This document shows positions 37,291 to 46,207 of a DNA stretch of 64,000 bases, piece after piece. Positions within the stretch are counted from its first letter, which is position 1; every line of letters starts with the position of its first letter. The stretch spans positions 310,001 to 374,000 of the forward strand of contig NZ_BDCC01000007.1 of assembly GCF_001613305.1 (NCBI RefSeq), given 5' to 3'. This DNA is from Nocardia vaccinii NBRC 15922. Lineage in GTDB: Bacteria > Actinomycetota > Actinomycetes > Mycobacteriales > Mycobacteriaceae. Under the pieces are notes generated by a model that ran no database searches, was not told where the DNA came from, and saw only the letters and a program-made list of their open reading frames with translations. The translations under genes and the position numbers were made by a program.

Positions 37291-37737
37291 ATGCAGGACT
37301 GGGAACGCGAGGAGATCCGTTCGGCCAACGACGGTGCGAAGGCCGCGATGGAGCAGGTCCAGGCGGATCTCGATCGCGAGATGGCCGAAGCGGGCGAGGT
37401 ATACCGCAGGTTGCAGGCGATGAAGATCAAGGCGACGAGCCCGAACAACCTTGCGCGAGTGACGGTGAACTCGTCCGGTGTGGTGACCGAGATCGTGATC
37501 GCCGATGACGCGTATCGGCGCAGCACACCGCAGAAACTGACCGAGGATCTGAACGCGGCGATTCGTGGTGCGGCGCAGGCCGCCGCGCAGGCCCGCGCGC
37601 AGGTGGTCGCCCCGATCCAATCAATCGTGGACGCCATGCCCGATGTGAGCGAATTCGTCCCGGGCGCACCGAGTCTGCGAGATCTGCAAGCCCAGCTGTC
37701 GGGCGCGGCGGATCCGCCGGAGCAGCCGCAGCAGTAA
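37291..37737 (+). CDS. YbaB/EbfC-family protein of the toxin operon
   Basis: A 148-residue protein from ATG 37291; an in-frame GTG at 37285 is possible. The YbaB fold is suggested by the long first helix (NDGAKAAMEQVQADLDREMA), the strands ATSPNNLARVTVNSSGVVTE and IVIADDAYRRSTPQKLTEDL, and a last helix of Ala/Gln. Housekeeping YbaB binds DNA, but this diverged form commonly accompanies WXG toxin genes in actinobacteria. It is probably a chaperone-like accessory of the toxin export module. Confidence 0.8.
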   Translation: MQDWEREEIRSANDGAKAAMEQVQADLDREMAEAGEVYRRLQAMKIKATSPNNLARVTVNSSGVVTEIVIADDAYRRSTPQKLTEDLNAAIRGAAQAAAQARAQVVAPIQSIVDAMPDVSEFVPGAPSLRDLQAQLSGAADPPEQPQQ

Positions 37738-37826
37738 ACCCGCTGAGCGGGAGACATTTTCGAGGAACCCGGAGGCGCGTCCGTGCGTCCAAGGGAGAGA
37801 GCCGGTCGAACGGGAGGTTGTGGACT

Positions 37827-38153
37827 GTGGGAGATTTCTTTGCCGATCCTGATCGATTGCGTTCGATAACACCGCATTTCGAGCAATTGGGCGAGGATGT
37901 GGAGTCGGCGCTGGAGCTGCTGAAGGCGGGAATCACCAAGGAGGGCAAATGCTGGGGCTCCGATGCGCCGGGCAAGCAGTTCGAGGAGAACTACCCACAG
38001 GACGAGACCAAGGACGGCAGTGTCGGTAAGGGGTTGAAGGCGCTGGAGAGTTTCGCGGCGGCACTGAAGGCGACGGGTGACAACATCACCACGGTCGCCA
38101 ACCAGGTGCAGACGCAGGACGAGGACAACGCGGCGAAGATTCGCAAGGTGTAA
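37827..38153 (+). CDS. WXG100-family protein paired with the giant toxin
   Basis: A 108-residue protein. GTG at 37827 is placed 8 bases after GGGAGG; a TTG at 37818 is also in frame. The turn motif is GKCWGSDAPGKQFEENYPQD, the W-G form of the WXG motif, flanked by two long helices (RSITPHFEQLGEDVESALEL and GKGLKALESFAAALKATGDN). It should dimerise and guide the toxin encoded 12 bp downstream to a type VII secretion system. Confidence 0.85.
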   Translation: MGDFFADPDRLRSITPHFEQLGEDVESALELLKAGITKEGKCWGSDAPGKQFEENYPQDETKDGSVGKGLKALESFAAALKATGDNITTVANQVQTQDEDNAAKIRKV

Positions 38154-38165
38154 CGGGGCAATCGG

Positions 38166-41100
38166 ATGACGTTGTGGTTCCCGCACTGGTCGGGACCTGT
38201 GGGGTGGATCGAAGACTTCCTGATCGGTCACTGGCCCGAGGGCGACGAGGACGCGATGCGTCGGCTCTCGAAGAACTGGTCGGATATGTCCAAGGCGCTG
38301 ACCGAGCTGAAGGACCCGGCCGACAAGGCGATGAGCAATGCGCTGACCGCGATCGACGGCAAGACCCATGATGCGATGTCCACGTATTGGCAGGACATCG
38401 TCGGCGGGGACGGCAGCGATCTGAACAGCGTCATCGCGATGTGCGACAGTTTCGCCAAACAGCTGGAGCAGGGCGCCACCGATATCGAGCACACCAAGAT
38501 CGTCATCTACATCTCGGTGGCCACGATGATCGCGATGGCGTTCGTTCCCGGGATCGGCGAGGCGTTCGACGCTGCGGCTTCGGCGCTGGTGAAGGCGACG
38601 ATTCGCAAGTTCGGGCAGGAGCTGATCGACAAGCTCGCGATGAAGGGCGCGTCGGCGCTGGCCGAGCGGACCGGGTTGAAGATCGCGGAAAAGGTCGCCG
38701 CGAAAGTTGCCGTCAAGGAGGCGAAGGACCTCGGGGAAGGTGCTGCGGCGAAGTTCGCGGTCAGCACCATGGCGCAGAGCGTGACCGCGGGTGCGTTGGG
38801 TGGCGCGACGGATCTGGCGGCCAACGTCGTTCAGGCCGCTGAGGGGGAGGATGTCGACTTCAACAGTTCGTGGAAGGCCGCCGGGGCAGGGGCGATCGCC
38901 GGGACTGTAGGTGGGGTCGTCAGCCATCCGTCCAATGCGGGCATGGCGAAGGTCGCGAAGAACGTGGACCTGGGCACGAATTCCGCAAAGGCGGTCATCG
39001 CGCGGGGTGTGGCGGCGGTCCCGGGCAACGTCTTGGGCAATGCGGTGTCGACCGTTGCGACCGGCGGAAAGCTCGATCAGGGGGTGCTCGACGGGGCCGG
39101 GGGCGGACTCGGCAGAGTGAAGCCCGGGGAAGGCAGCGCGGCTACGACCCCACATGTGACCGAGACTTCGCACACCACACCGCAGGTCGAATCGCACGAC
39201 TCCGCGACTACGCCGAGTGCCGCACATTCCGACAGCGCGACGCAGACCACGACCGCGAGTGATTCGTCAGCGAGTAATGCCGATACAAGCAGCAAACCGG
39301 CATCGGTCGCAGCTCAGGACAATGGAAGCGTCGCGCCATCTTCCGGTGCCGAGAATGCGAGTTCGACACCGGTCGCGCAAGATTCGGTAGGGGCGAACTC
39401 CACGCAGGACTCTCGCCCGACGGCCGCGCCCGAGGCTCAGTCCGCATCCAACAATGTGGGCGCGGCCGCATCCGATCGCGCGAGTACGCAGAACCCCGCG
39501 GCGCAGGGAACGACAACACCCAACACAGATCGTGCCGCAACGCCCGCAGCGGCGGGCACCCAGGTCCCGACCACCCCGTCCAACCGCGATGTGGTGTTAC
39601 CGACGGACCGTTCGGCACCGGCGGACACTTCACGTCCGGCTGCGGACACACCGCAGCGCCCGGACAGCACGCAGCGGCCGGATGCAGTGCAACGTCCGGA
39701 GAGCACGCAGCGACCGGAAACCCCTGCGCCGCAGAATGTTCGCAGTACAACAGCGAATTCGTCCGCAACCGAGACACCACGCGCGCCCGAACGATCCGAT
39801 ACGACCGATCGAGATCCGGCGTCATCCAGCTCCCGCGATTCGAGCGACAACACGCCACGCAACTCGGAACCGACCGACCGCACCACGACGAGCGCGCGCG
39901 ACGCGCAGGTCCGAGAACCCCGCCCCGTCACCGAGGACTCCGGCCGTCGAGCCTCGGACACGTCCGATCCCCACCCCGGCCCGTCACGAGAAGCTCCAGG
40001 TCCGGACAAGCCGACCGGACCTACGGCCGATCGGAAGGGCCCGCCCGAATCGCTTCGGCAACAACGGGATTCCACGCAGCAATCGGACCGCCCGCCGACA
40101 TCCGGCAATTCCCGGACGCCCACTCGCGACCGCGATTCGACCCCGCGTTCCTCCGAAGCAGCGGACCGGTCCCAGCGTGACCAGCGCTCCGAGTCGACGC
40201 CCGATCGAAATAAATCGGATCGCACTGAACGCACTGAGGAGTCGAGTCACTCGGACCCGAAGGATTCGTCAGGATCGCCGACCGACCGCTCCCCTCGGCA
40301 GGACGAGCCCGAGGTGCCCCGATCGGCCGCCGATCAGCATGTCGATGTCGATGAAAACCGTTCTGAAACAGATGATTCCGTTGCAGCTGACGAGTCGCTA
40401 CCGACAGACACGCTGGGTTCCTCGGAAGACTCCGCGGATGATGTGCCGCCGGTTACCGAGTTCGACAATTACCTGGAGAACGGTGAAGGAGTCGTCTACC
40501 GGGCCGACCGAACGTCCATCGGTGACGATCCCCGTACCCATCGGGTGCGAGAGAACACCCTCAACGAGGGGGAACACGACGTCATCGTGCACGGGAGCCC
40601 CGAGGGCGCGCCGATTCCCAGCCTGGGGCCGGAGGTTCATCCCGAACAGATCGTCGATGCGATTCTCGGAAATCCGAATTACGAACCGGGTACGCCGGTT
40701 CGGCTGCTGTCCTGCTTCAGCGGCAATGAAATGGGTTGGGCGCAGCATGTGGCGGATCGTCTCGGCGTGCCGGTGCGCGCCCCGTCGGACGCGGTCGGTA
40801 CCGCGCGAAAGCCCAACTCTCCCGCCGCGGTTCGTGGTGACGGCGAATTCCGCACCTTCCATCCGAATTCGGAGGCACATCCTGGCCGCGAGAATCCGCT
40901 CGACCCCGCGGGCCAGTTGCCGGACAAGCAGCCGCACGCCTCCGACAATCGCAGGTCCGCTTACGACGAGCCGCCCGGCTGGGATTTCATGGGGGGAGGC
41001 GAGGATTCCGGTACACGCGAATCCAGCCTGAACGGTCTACCCGATCAACCGGATCGGCCGGAGGCTGGGACGCATGCGAATGGACTGCGGGGTCTGGATC

Positions 41101-44100
41101 TACCCGGTTTCGAGCCACGGGAGACTCGAACCGGTGGGGGTGTATCCGAACGATCGGAAGCTGTTGAGCCGCAGCATGAGCCGACTACGGACAGGTCTCA
41201 CGGTGATACCGGCAGCCTCGGTAACTTTCACGGTGATGGCCGACCTGCGCATCAACCGGACCTCACTCGTGCCGAGGTCATACGAGCCATCAATGAGAAT
41301 TCGCCGTTGGTCATGCCCGAGGACGTCAGATGGTTTCCGAAAGACCAATCTGCCCTTATGGGGTACCCGGGGCTGGAGCCCGTCGACGTGCACTTCGATG
41401 TCCGGCCGATAGACAGTGGTGCGGTCGCGGAATTCCATGTACGGGAGGATGGGAAGACATACGACGTCCATATTTCGCCACGCGCCCGTGATGAGGATAT
41501 CGTTCGAGCACTGGCTCATGAAGTCGCGGAGATCAAACTCCTGCAGGACCCGAAAGTCTCGGCGGAGCCGTCCCTTGATCATGCCGAAGGTCTGACGCCT
41601 CGCCTCGGCGGGCAGTTGGCCGAGGTAAAGGTTGTGACGGCGCATATCGAGCGTGCTGAGCTCGACCCGCAGCGAGCGCACGAGCTGCCTGGACTTCGTC
41701 GAGATCTGGCCGACTTGCTCGATGGGCTCGGTATGCGCGACCCGGGCAATTCGCAAGCGCGATGGCGTCTTCTGAACGAAACAGATGCACGGATGGCGCC
41801 TCGGCTGGAACGTCAGCTCGACCGAATTCCTCCCAGTCGGGATTTGGCTGCCGAGCACCATGGAGAACCCGGTACGCGGTCGGCGCCGGACGAGCATGCG
41901 GGGCGATCCGAGGAGGCGGCGCGGCATTCCTTGGCCCCGGATGAAACGGCACGTCGTTTCGAATCCGGGCAGGACGGTGTGCAATATGGAGAGAGGGTTC
42001 TGGGGGAGGTTCGGGATTCGTTGCCGCCGGATCAGATGGAAGCAGTGCAGCGATATGTCAGAGCGCAGTGGATCAACGATGTTCTGCGAAGTCCTGATCC
42101 GGGTGGAATGCTTGATCGTTTGGTGGACGACCACCAAGGTTTCGAAGCAATACGGAATCACATTGGTACCGGCGTGGAACCGACTCATGAGATGATCGAA
42201 AACTTGGCCAAGCGCCCTGATCTGCATCCGGACGCGCGGGCTGCTGTCGACAGCGTTCTCGGCCACTCGAAGCCACAAATTCGAATCCAGGAGATGTCGA
42301 ACAACTGGAACGATTGTCGTACCATGCGCACGCATCTGGGTGATATCGATCCGACTATAGACGTTATAGGCGATTACATCAGACACCTCGATCCAGCCGT
42401 CAGCCATCCTATTCCGGAGCCGATAGTGCTCGTGCGTGGGCTGCACCGGGTAGAACATCTCGTCATAGATGACCATGGCACCGTATTGGGTGATGATAAA
42501 GACATCTGGAAGCTGAAAAATCAGGTTCAATCCGAACCGGGCGTCATGTCCACAAGCTTGAGTGATCGATCCCTCGAGGGCTTCGGAAGGTATCAACTCG
42601 AGCTGGAGGCTCCTGCCGGTACGAAGGGCTTGTGGATCGGTAATAGAAGGGAATTCGGTGGTGAGAATGAATTTCTGGGTGAGCGTGGCCTCAAATATGT
42701 GATCACTGATGTGGTCGAGGCTCCATCGGCGGACGGACAGCACGGTGCGGGATATATCCTCAAAGGGAAGATCGTCCCATCGGATTTCGTCCTCGAACCC
42801 GAAGGCGGTCGGGCCGGGGTATCCCCAGAGTATGACGGTACAGCCGATGGCGGGTCGGACGAGAATGTGCCGACCGAGAGTTCGAGCGTACCCGAAGTTC
42901 CGCCGACCAGTGTTGAAAGCGGAAGTGAGCACGGGTCTCTCGCATTGCCCGACCCCGTACATGCTTCTTCCGCGCAGCCTGGTCCGGATGTGGATGAATT
43001 AGCCCATTCGTCTGTAAAGCCGGAGGATTCGGCCGAGACCGTGCAGGCCGCCTCGCCACCGCACACTTCGGAATCCGAGCCGGTATCCGCTGAGAATCAG
43101 GCGATTCCGGCGCACGGCGACACCGAGGATGCCGGCGAGCCGCACGCTGGTGCGCCGACAGATTCGACGAGAACGCCGGATTCGAAACCGGACGAGTCGT
43201 CCGTGCAGCGCCCACACGAGTCCTCGCCCATCGATCCACAACGGGTGTCGAAGCCGCCGACCCGCGAGTCGCTCGCGCCTGATCTGCGAAATCCGGATCA
43301 CCAGGACACGCCGCACCACGTCGACGTACGTCAGCCGTCTGATCACGGTGCATCGGCGTTGCCGGATCACCAGGTGCCCCGGACCTCTGAGATTCCCGGT
43401 AAACCGTTGCAGGACAATGGCACTCGGTATTCCCAGCAGTCCGAACAGTCCCCGGTGTCGGCACCGCAGCGTGAGCGTCCTCAGGATCGGCCGCGAGCGG
43501 CCGAATCGAGCCGGCCGCAGGAAGGGGGTCATTCTCCGACTCGGGATCATCCCGGCCCCGAGCATGCAGGTCCTGCCGAGCGGCAATCGGCCGACCGGAG
43601 TGCCGGAGACAGCGGGGCGGAGCCGAACCGGCAAGGCTCGCAGCATGATCCAAGTTCGATGCGCCGGGACGAGGTACCCTCGCGTGGTCCGTCCGAGGAT
43701 GACGTTCGCCGCGCTCAGCACGCGCGCCGGTGGCGTGATTGGCTCAGGCCGTTGCGACCCGACGCGAATCGAGTCATGCCGGTGACCACGAAGCTCGGAC
43801 CGAATGCCAAGCCCGCGTTCGATATTCGGCGGTATTCGAACACCGAGGGTGGTCCCGTCGCGGTCGCGCGGATCAAGGTTCACGTGACCGCGGATCCGAA
43901 CATCCATCCGCAGTGGCTGAGCCACCTGTGGGAAAATGCCCAGAAAGCAACGGATTTCGGGTTCAATCGCGAACAGCGGCTACTGTCCGGTGATCGGATC
44001 TTCGTCGACCTCGTGCACACTTCGGATCCGGCCGAGGCGAATCTGCACATCGATGTCGGTGAGCGCCCCGGGCAGTGGCGTCCGGACATGCCCGTCGATG

Positions 44101-45143
44101 CGATCACCCGGCAGTTGCGCGACCACCTCGGGCTGTTGCCGCCGGATCCGAATCATCCGGGGCTGAACCCGCACGAGATTCGGCAGTTGAGCAACGATGT
44201 CGCGTATGCCAACACGCCCAGGCGTTTCGACAATCCGTCCGACAGCCGTTCATACGGGGAACACCGGTTGGGCGCAGTGGAGCGGCCGGAACATCAGGCT
44301 GCGGTGGAGGACGCGTTGCGTGATGGCAACCGCTTCCTCGTGTGCGCCGACCCGCGGACCAACCGGTACGGCGAGTTGATCAACGACGGCGGTATCGAAG
44401 TGCCGGGTCGGCGGAACAACTGCGCGGACTGCGCGCTCTCGGCACTGTCGGCGTTCTACGGGCATCCGCAGGTCAGTGCGCCCGGATGGCTGGACAAACT
44501 CCCTGGCGGCGGTATCGACATCCACGGTGGAGAGCGCGGCGGACCGGAACGCGCCGCGGAGTGGCTCGGCGATGGTCTGCATCAATTCGGCGGCGGGGCC
44601 TCGGTGCCGGCTCAGTTCGGCCACCTGCACGATCTGGTCGATCGGATGGGGCCTGGTTCTTCGGCACTGGTGGTGAACGAGTGGCAGGCTCGTGACCCGG
44701 AAACCGGTGAGCCGCTGTACAACTCCGATGGCACGCCACGCCGGGGAGCCCTGCATGCCACGGTGATCGTCTACCCGCGTGACGCCAGTGGGCCGGTGTG
44801 GTGGGATCCCCAGGCGGGGACCATGTCCGATCACCCGCCACGGAACATGGTGTACGGGTCGACCGACCTGTCGTTCACACCGATCTCGGCTCATCCAGGA
44901 GGCACACATGGCGGAATACCGCACGAGGGAGCAGGTCGAGGCGTACCTGGCTCGGATATTCAACCCCGACAGGCGGTTTCAGCTGTACCCGTTCGGGGGG
45001 ATCGGCTGGCTGGTCCTGGCGGCACAGAGTCCGCAGGAGGGCGGGAGCGGGCCGGTGCCGGGCGGGACGAGTCTGGTGATCGACGCGGAAACCGGAGTGG
45101 TGATCGAGTACCCGAGCTGGAGCACCACGATGATCGCGGATGA
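38166..45143 (+). CDS. 2325-residue polymorphic toxin: WXG-type head, ADP-ribosyltransferase, papain-fold glutamine deamidase
   Basis: Starts at ATG 38166. Residues 1-110 resemble a WXG-type secretion domain (KNWSDMSKALTELKDPADKA). A hydrophobic segment lies near 112-130, then Ala/Gly-rich helices to about 300. Residues 320-740 are a Ser/Thr/Pro/Asp linker. Near 780-900, VHG (H809) and LLSCFSG (C850) suggest a clan CD-like Cys peptidase. Around 1300-1540 is an R-S-E ADP-ribosyltransferase: R1424 in LVRGL, STS at 1462-1464, E1500-N-E1502. A second disordered linker follows. Near 1960-2230 is a papain-fold toxin 1 (glutamine deamidase) domain with C2086 in NNCADCALSALS, H2197 in LHATVIVY and D2214 in WWDPQ. 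The last 78 residues overlap the immunity gene out of frame. Confidence 0.85.
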   Translation: MTLWFPHWSGPVGWIEDFLIGHWPEGDEDAMRRLSKNWSDMSKALTELKDPADKAMSNALTAIDGKTHDAMSTYWQDIVGGDGSDLNSVIAMCDSFAKQLEQGATDIEHTKIVIYISVATMIAMAFVPGIGEAFDAAASALVKATIRKFGQELIDKLAMKGASALAERTGLKIAEKVAAKVAVKEAKDLGEGAAAKFAVSTMAQSVTAGALGGATDLAANVVQAAEGEDVDFNSSWKAAGAGAIAGTVGGVVSHPSNAGMAKVAKNVDLGTNSAKAVIARGVAAVPGNVLGNAVSTVATGGKLDQGVLDGAGGGLGRVKPGEGSAATTPHVTETSHTTPQVESHDSATTPSAAHSDSATQTTTASDSSASNADTSSKPASVAAQDNGSVAPSSGAENASSTPVAQDSVGANSTQDSRPTAAPEAQSASNNVGAAASDRASTQNPAAQGTTTPNTDRAATPAAAGTQVPTTPSNRDVVLPTDRSAPADTSRPAADTPQRPDSTQRPDAVQRPESTQRPETPAPQNVRSTTANSSATETPRAPERSDTTDRDPASSSSRDSSDNTPRNSEPTDRTTTSARDAQVREPRPVTEDSGRRASDTSDPHPGPSREAPGPDKPTGPTADRKGPPESLRQQRDSTQQSDRPPTSGNSRTPTRDRDSTPRSSEAADRSQRDQRSESTPDRNKSDRTERTEESSHSDPKDSSGSPTDRSPRQDEPEVPRSAADQHVDVDENRSETDDSVAADESLPTDTLGSSEDSADDVPPVTEFDNYLENGEGVVYRADRTSIGDDPRTHRVRENTLNEGEHDVIVHGSPEGAPIPSLGPEVHPEQIVDAILGNPNYEPGTPVRLLSCFSGNEMGWAQHVADRLGVPVRAPSDAVGTARKPNSPAAVRGDGEFRTFHPNSEAHPGRENPLDPAGQLPDKQPHASDNRRSAYDEPPGWDFMGGGEDSGTRESSLNGLPDQPDRPEAGTHANGLRGLDLPGFEPRETRTGGGVSERSEAVEPQHEPTTDRSHGDTGSLGNFHGDGRPAHQPDLTRAEVIRAINENSPLVMPEDVRWFPKDQSALMGYPGLEPVDVHFDVRPIDSGAVAEFHVREDGKTYDVHISPRARDEDIVRALAHEVAEIKLLQDPKVSAEPSLDHAEGLTPRLGGQLAEVKVVTAHIERAELDPQRAHELPGLRRDLADLLDGLGMRDPGNSQARWRLLNETDARMAPRLERQLDRIPPSRDLAAEHHGEPGTRSAPDEHAGRSEEAARHSLAPDETARRFESGQDGVQYGERVLGEVRDSLPPDQMEAVQRYVRAQWINDVLRSPDPGGMLDRLVDDHQGFEAIRNHIGTGVEPTHEMIENLAKRPDLHPDARAAVDSVLGHSKPQIRIQEMSNNWNDCRTMRTHLGDIDPTIDVIGDYIRHLDPAVSHPIPEPIVLVRGLHRVEHLVIDDHGTVLGDDKDIWKLKNQVQSEPGVMSTSLSDRSLEGFGRYQLELEAPAGTKGLWIGNRREFGGENEFLGERGLKYVITDVVEAPSADGQHGAGYILKGKIVPSDFVLEPEGGRAGVSPEYDGTADGGSDENVPTESSSVPEVPPTSVESGSEHGSLALPDPVHASSAQPGPDVDELAHSSVKPEDSAETVQAASPPHTSESEPVSAENQAIPAHGDTEDAGEPHAGAPTDSTRTPDSKPDESSVQRPHESSPIDPQRVSKPPTRESLAPDLRNPDHQDTPHHVDVRQPSDHGASALPDHQVPRTSEIPGKPLQDNGTRYSQQSEQSPVSAPQRERPQDRPRAAESSRPQEGGHSPTRDHPGPEHAGPAERQSADRSAGDSGAEPNRQGSQHDPSSMRRDEVPSRGPSEDDVRRAQHARRWRDWLRPLRPDANRVMPVTTKLGPNAKPAFDIRRYSNTEGGPVAVARIKVHVTADPNIHPQWLSHLWENAQKATDFGFNREQRLLSGDRIFVDLVHTSDPAEANLHIDVGERPGQWRPDMPVDAITRQLRDHLGLLPPDPNHPGLNPHEIRQLSNDVAYANTPRRFDNPSDSRSYGEHRLGAVERPEHQAAVEDALRDGNRFLVCADPRTNRYGELINDGGIEVPGRRNNCADCALSALSAFYGHPQVSAPGWLDKLPGGGIDIHGGERGGPERAAEWLGDGLHQFGGGASVPAQFGHLHDLVDRMGPGSSALVVNEWQARDPETGEPLYNSDGTPRRGALHATVIVYPRDASGPVWWDPQAGTMSDHPPRNMVYGSTDLSFTPISAHPGGTHGGIPHEGAGRGVPGSDIQPRQAVSAVPVRGDRLAGPGGTESAGGRERAGAGRDESGDRRGNRSGDRVPELEHHDDRG

Positions 45144-45438
45144 CTTCCGGGAGGCCAAGGCGACGGGCCGACGGCCCGCCGGGGGGCAGATCTATCCGCC
45201 CCTGTGGCGGCTGAGCATCCAACGCACCCAGGAAACTCCGGAGACGATCGGATACCGAGTCCAAGCCGTGTCCCAGGCGAATCCGCCGGAGGGGAGCGAG
45301 GAGTACGAGATGACGATCGACAAGCAGACACTGCGGCGTCAGGGGTACGGGCAGATGGCGGGGAGCGTGATGGCCTGGGCCGAGTGGCAGAGCCGGCAGA
45401 ACGGAAGCTGGCCGGAACAGGGGACCTGGGAGGAGTAG
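44908..45438 (+). CDS. Probable immunity protein to the deamidase toxin
   Basis: A 176-residue cytosolic protein. ATG at 44908 has a strong CAGGAGG seven bases upstream. It begins MAEYRTREQVEAYLARIFNP and contains LYPFGGIGWLVLAAQSPQEG, then LVIDAETGVVIEYPSWSTTM, a layout like YrhB/Imm35-type immunity proteins that guard papain-fold toxins. Its position directly at the toxin 3' end is the classical one. It overlaps the toxin frame by 236 bp in a different frame, which is odd. It would bind and block the C-terminal deamidase domain. Confidence 0.7.
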   Translation: MAEYRTREQVEAYLARIFNPDRRFQLYPFGGIGWLVLAAQSPQEGGSGPVPGGTSLVIDAETGVVIEYPSWSTTMIADDFREAKATGRRPAGGQIYPPLWRLSIQRTQETPETIGYRVQAVSQANPPEGSEEYEMTIDKQTLRRQGYGQMAGSVMAWAEWQSRQNGSWPEQGTWEE

Positions 45439-45575
45439 ATGCCCAGCACGCGGCTGAGCCGGTAAGAAGGGTCGGAAACCTTGATCGACCGGGTAGCCGG
45501 CGGTGTCGATCTACAACGCCGGTCCGTCACGGGCAGTGGCAGGCGCTGGTCACCGAGGCCGGAAAGCGTCGCTGA

Positions 45576-46130
45576 TCACCAGCGTGCGAGTGCATCCGCA
45601 TAAGCTTCACGGACGGCTTCGAGTCGAAATCTGTCGAACCGTCCCGGCTCTTCCTGGTAGATCATCCGGCCTCCGGACGACCAGAATTCCGACTCGGGTA
45701 CTCGATCGGCTTGTGGCGGAATGAATTTCAGTACTTCATCCACGGCGGCCACGGCCGTCGCCAACGTATGTCTGGCGGCTCGGCGGCCCTGCTCATCCAG
45801 TCCGCTGCTGTCCATCGGCACCTGACTGCTGCAGATGTCGGAGTATCGCAGCCAGATTGCGGGGTCGAGAAGTACCGACGGTTCCGCACCGCCGAACAGC
45901 ACTCCGTCGGTCGGCGGAGGCAAGGGCTGCTCCGGCAATCGGAAGTCGTATTCGAACGGGTTCTGGCAATGGTCACATGTGCCGCGGTACCTGCCGATCA
46001 GCAGGCCGTCCGACCTGATGACCGAACTACGAAACGTCGCGCCGCGCTTGCCGCATCGTGCGCACTGCTTGAGCTCCACGAACAACCGGGCCTCGGCATT
46101 GGTCCGCGCCAGCGGGGGAACATTACTCAC
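45576..46130 (-). CDS. Zinc-ribbon protein of unknown function
   Basis: A 184-residue protein with GTG start (MSNVPPLARTNAEARLFVEL). Two CXXC pairs (QCARCGKRG near residue 22 and GTCDHCQNPF near residue 51) predict a zinc ribbon. The rest includes LDPAIWLRYSDICSSQVPMD and a C-terminal helix FRLEAVREAYADALARW. No enzyme motif is present. Being next to a toxin-immunity pair but on the opposite strand, it could be an orphan immunity or regulatory protein; this is only a guess. Confidence 0.65.
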   Translation of the reverse strand: MSNVPPLARTNAEARLFVELKQCARCGKRGATFRSSVIRSDGLLIGRYRGTCDHCQNPFEYDFRLPEQPLPPPTDGVLFGGAEPSVLLDPAIWLRYSDICSSQVPMDSSGLDEQGRRAARHTLATAVAAVDEVLKFIPPQADRVPESEFWSSGGRMIYQEEPGRFDRFRLEAVREAYADALARW

Positions 46131-46207
46131 AGTCGAAAATCCTCTATCGGTATTCGGTGTCGTCTACCGCTGGGCGTGGGTCCACTGCCATTGCATCGTG
46201 CGAAGTG

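Noticed and set aside
41505..41530. HEVAE in the toxin (H1118) as a zinc protease site
   Set aside because: HExxH is not formed and no third ligand is apparent; a single HExxE is too weak to call a protease domain.
41100..42962. 620-codon frame opposite the toxin gene
   Set aside because: The plus strand carries recognisable ADP-ribosyltransferase motifs here; the antisense product shows no family pattern.
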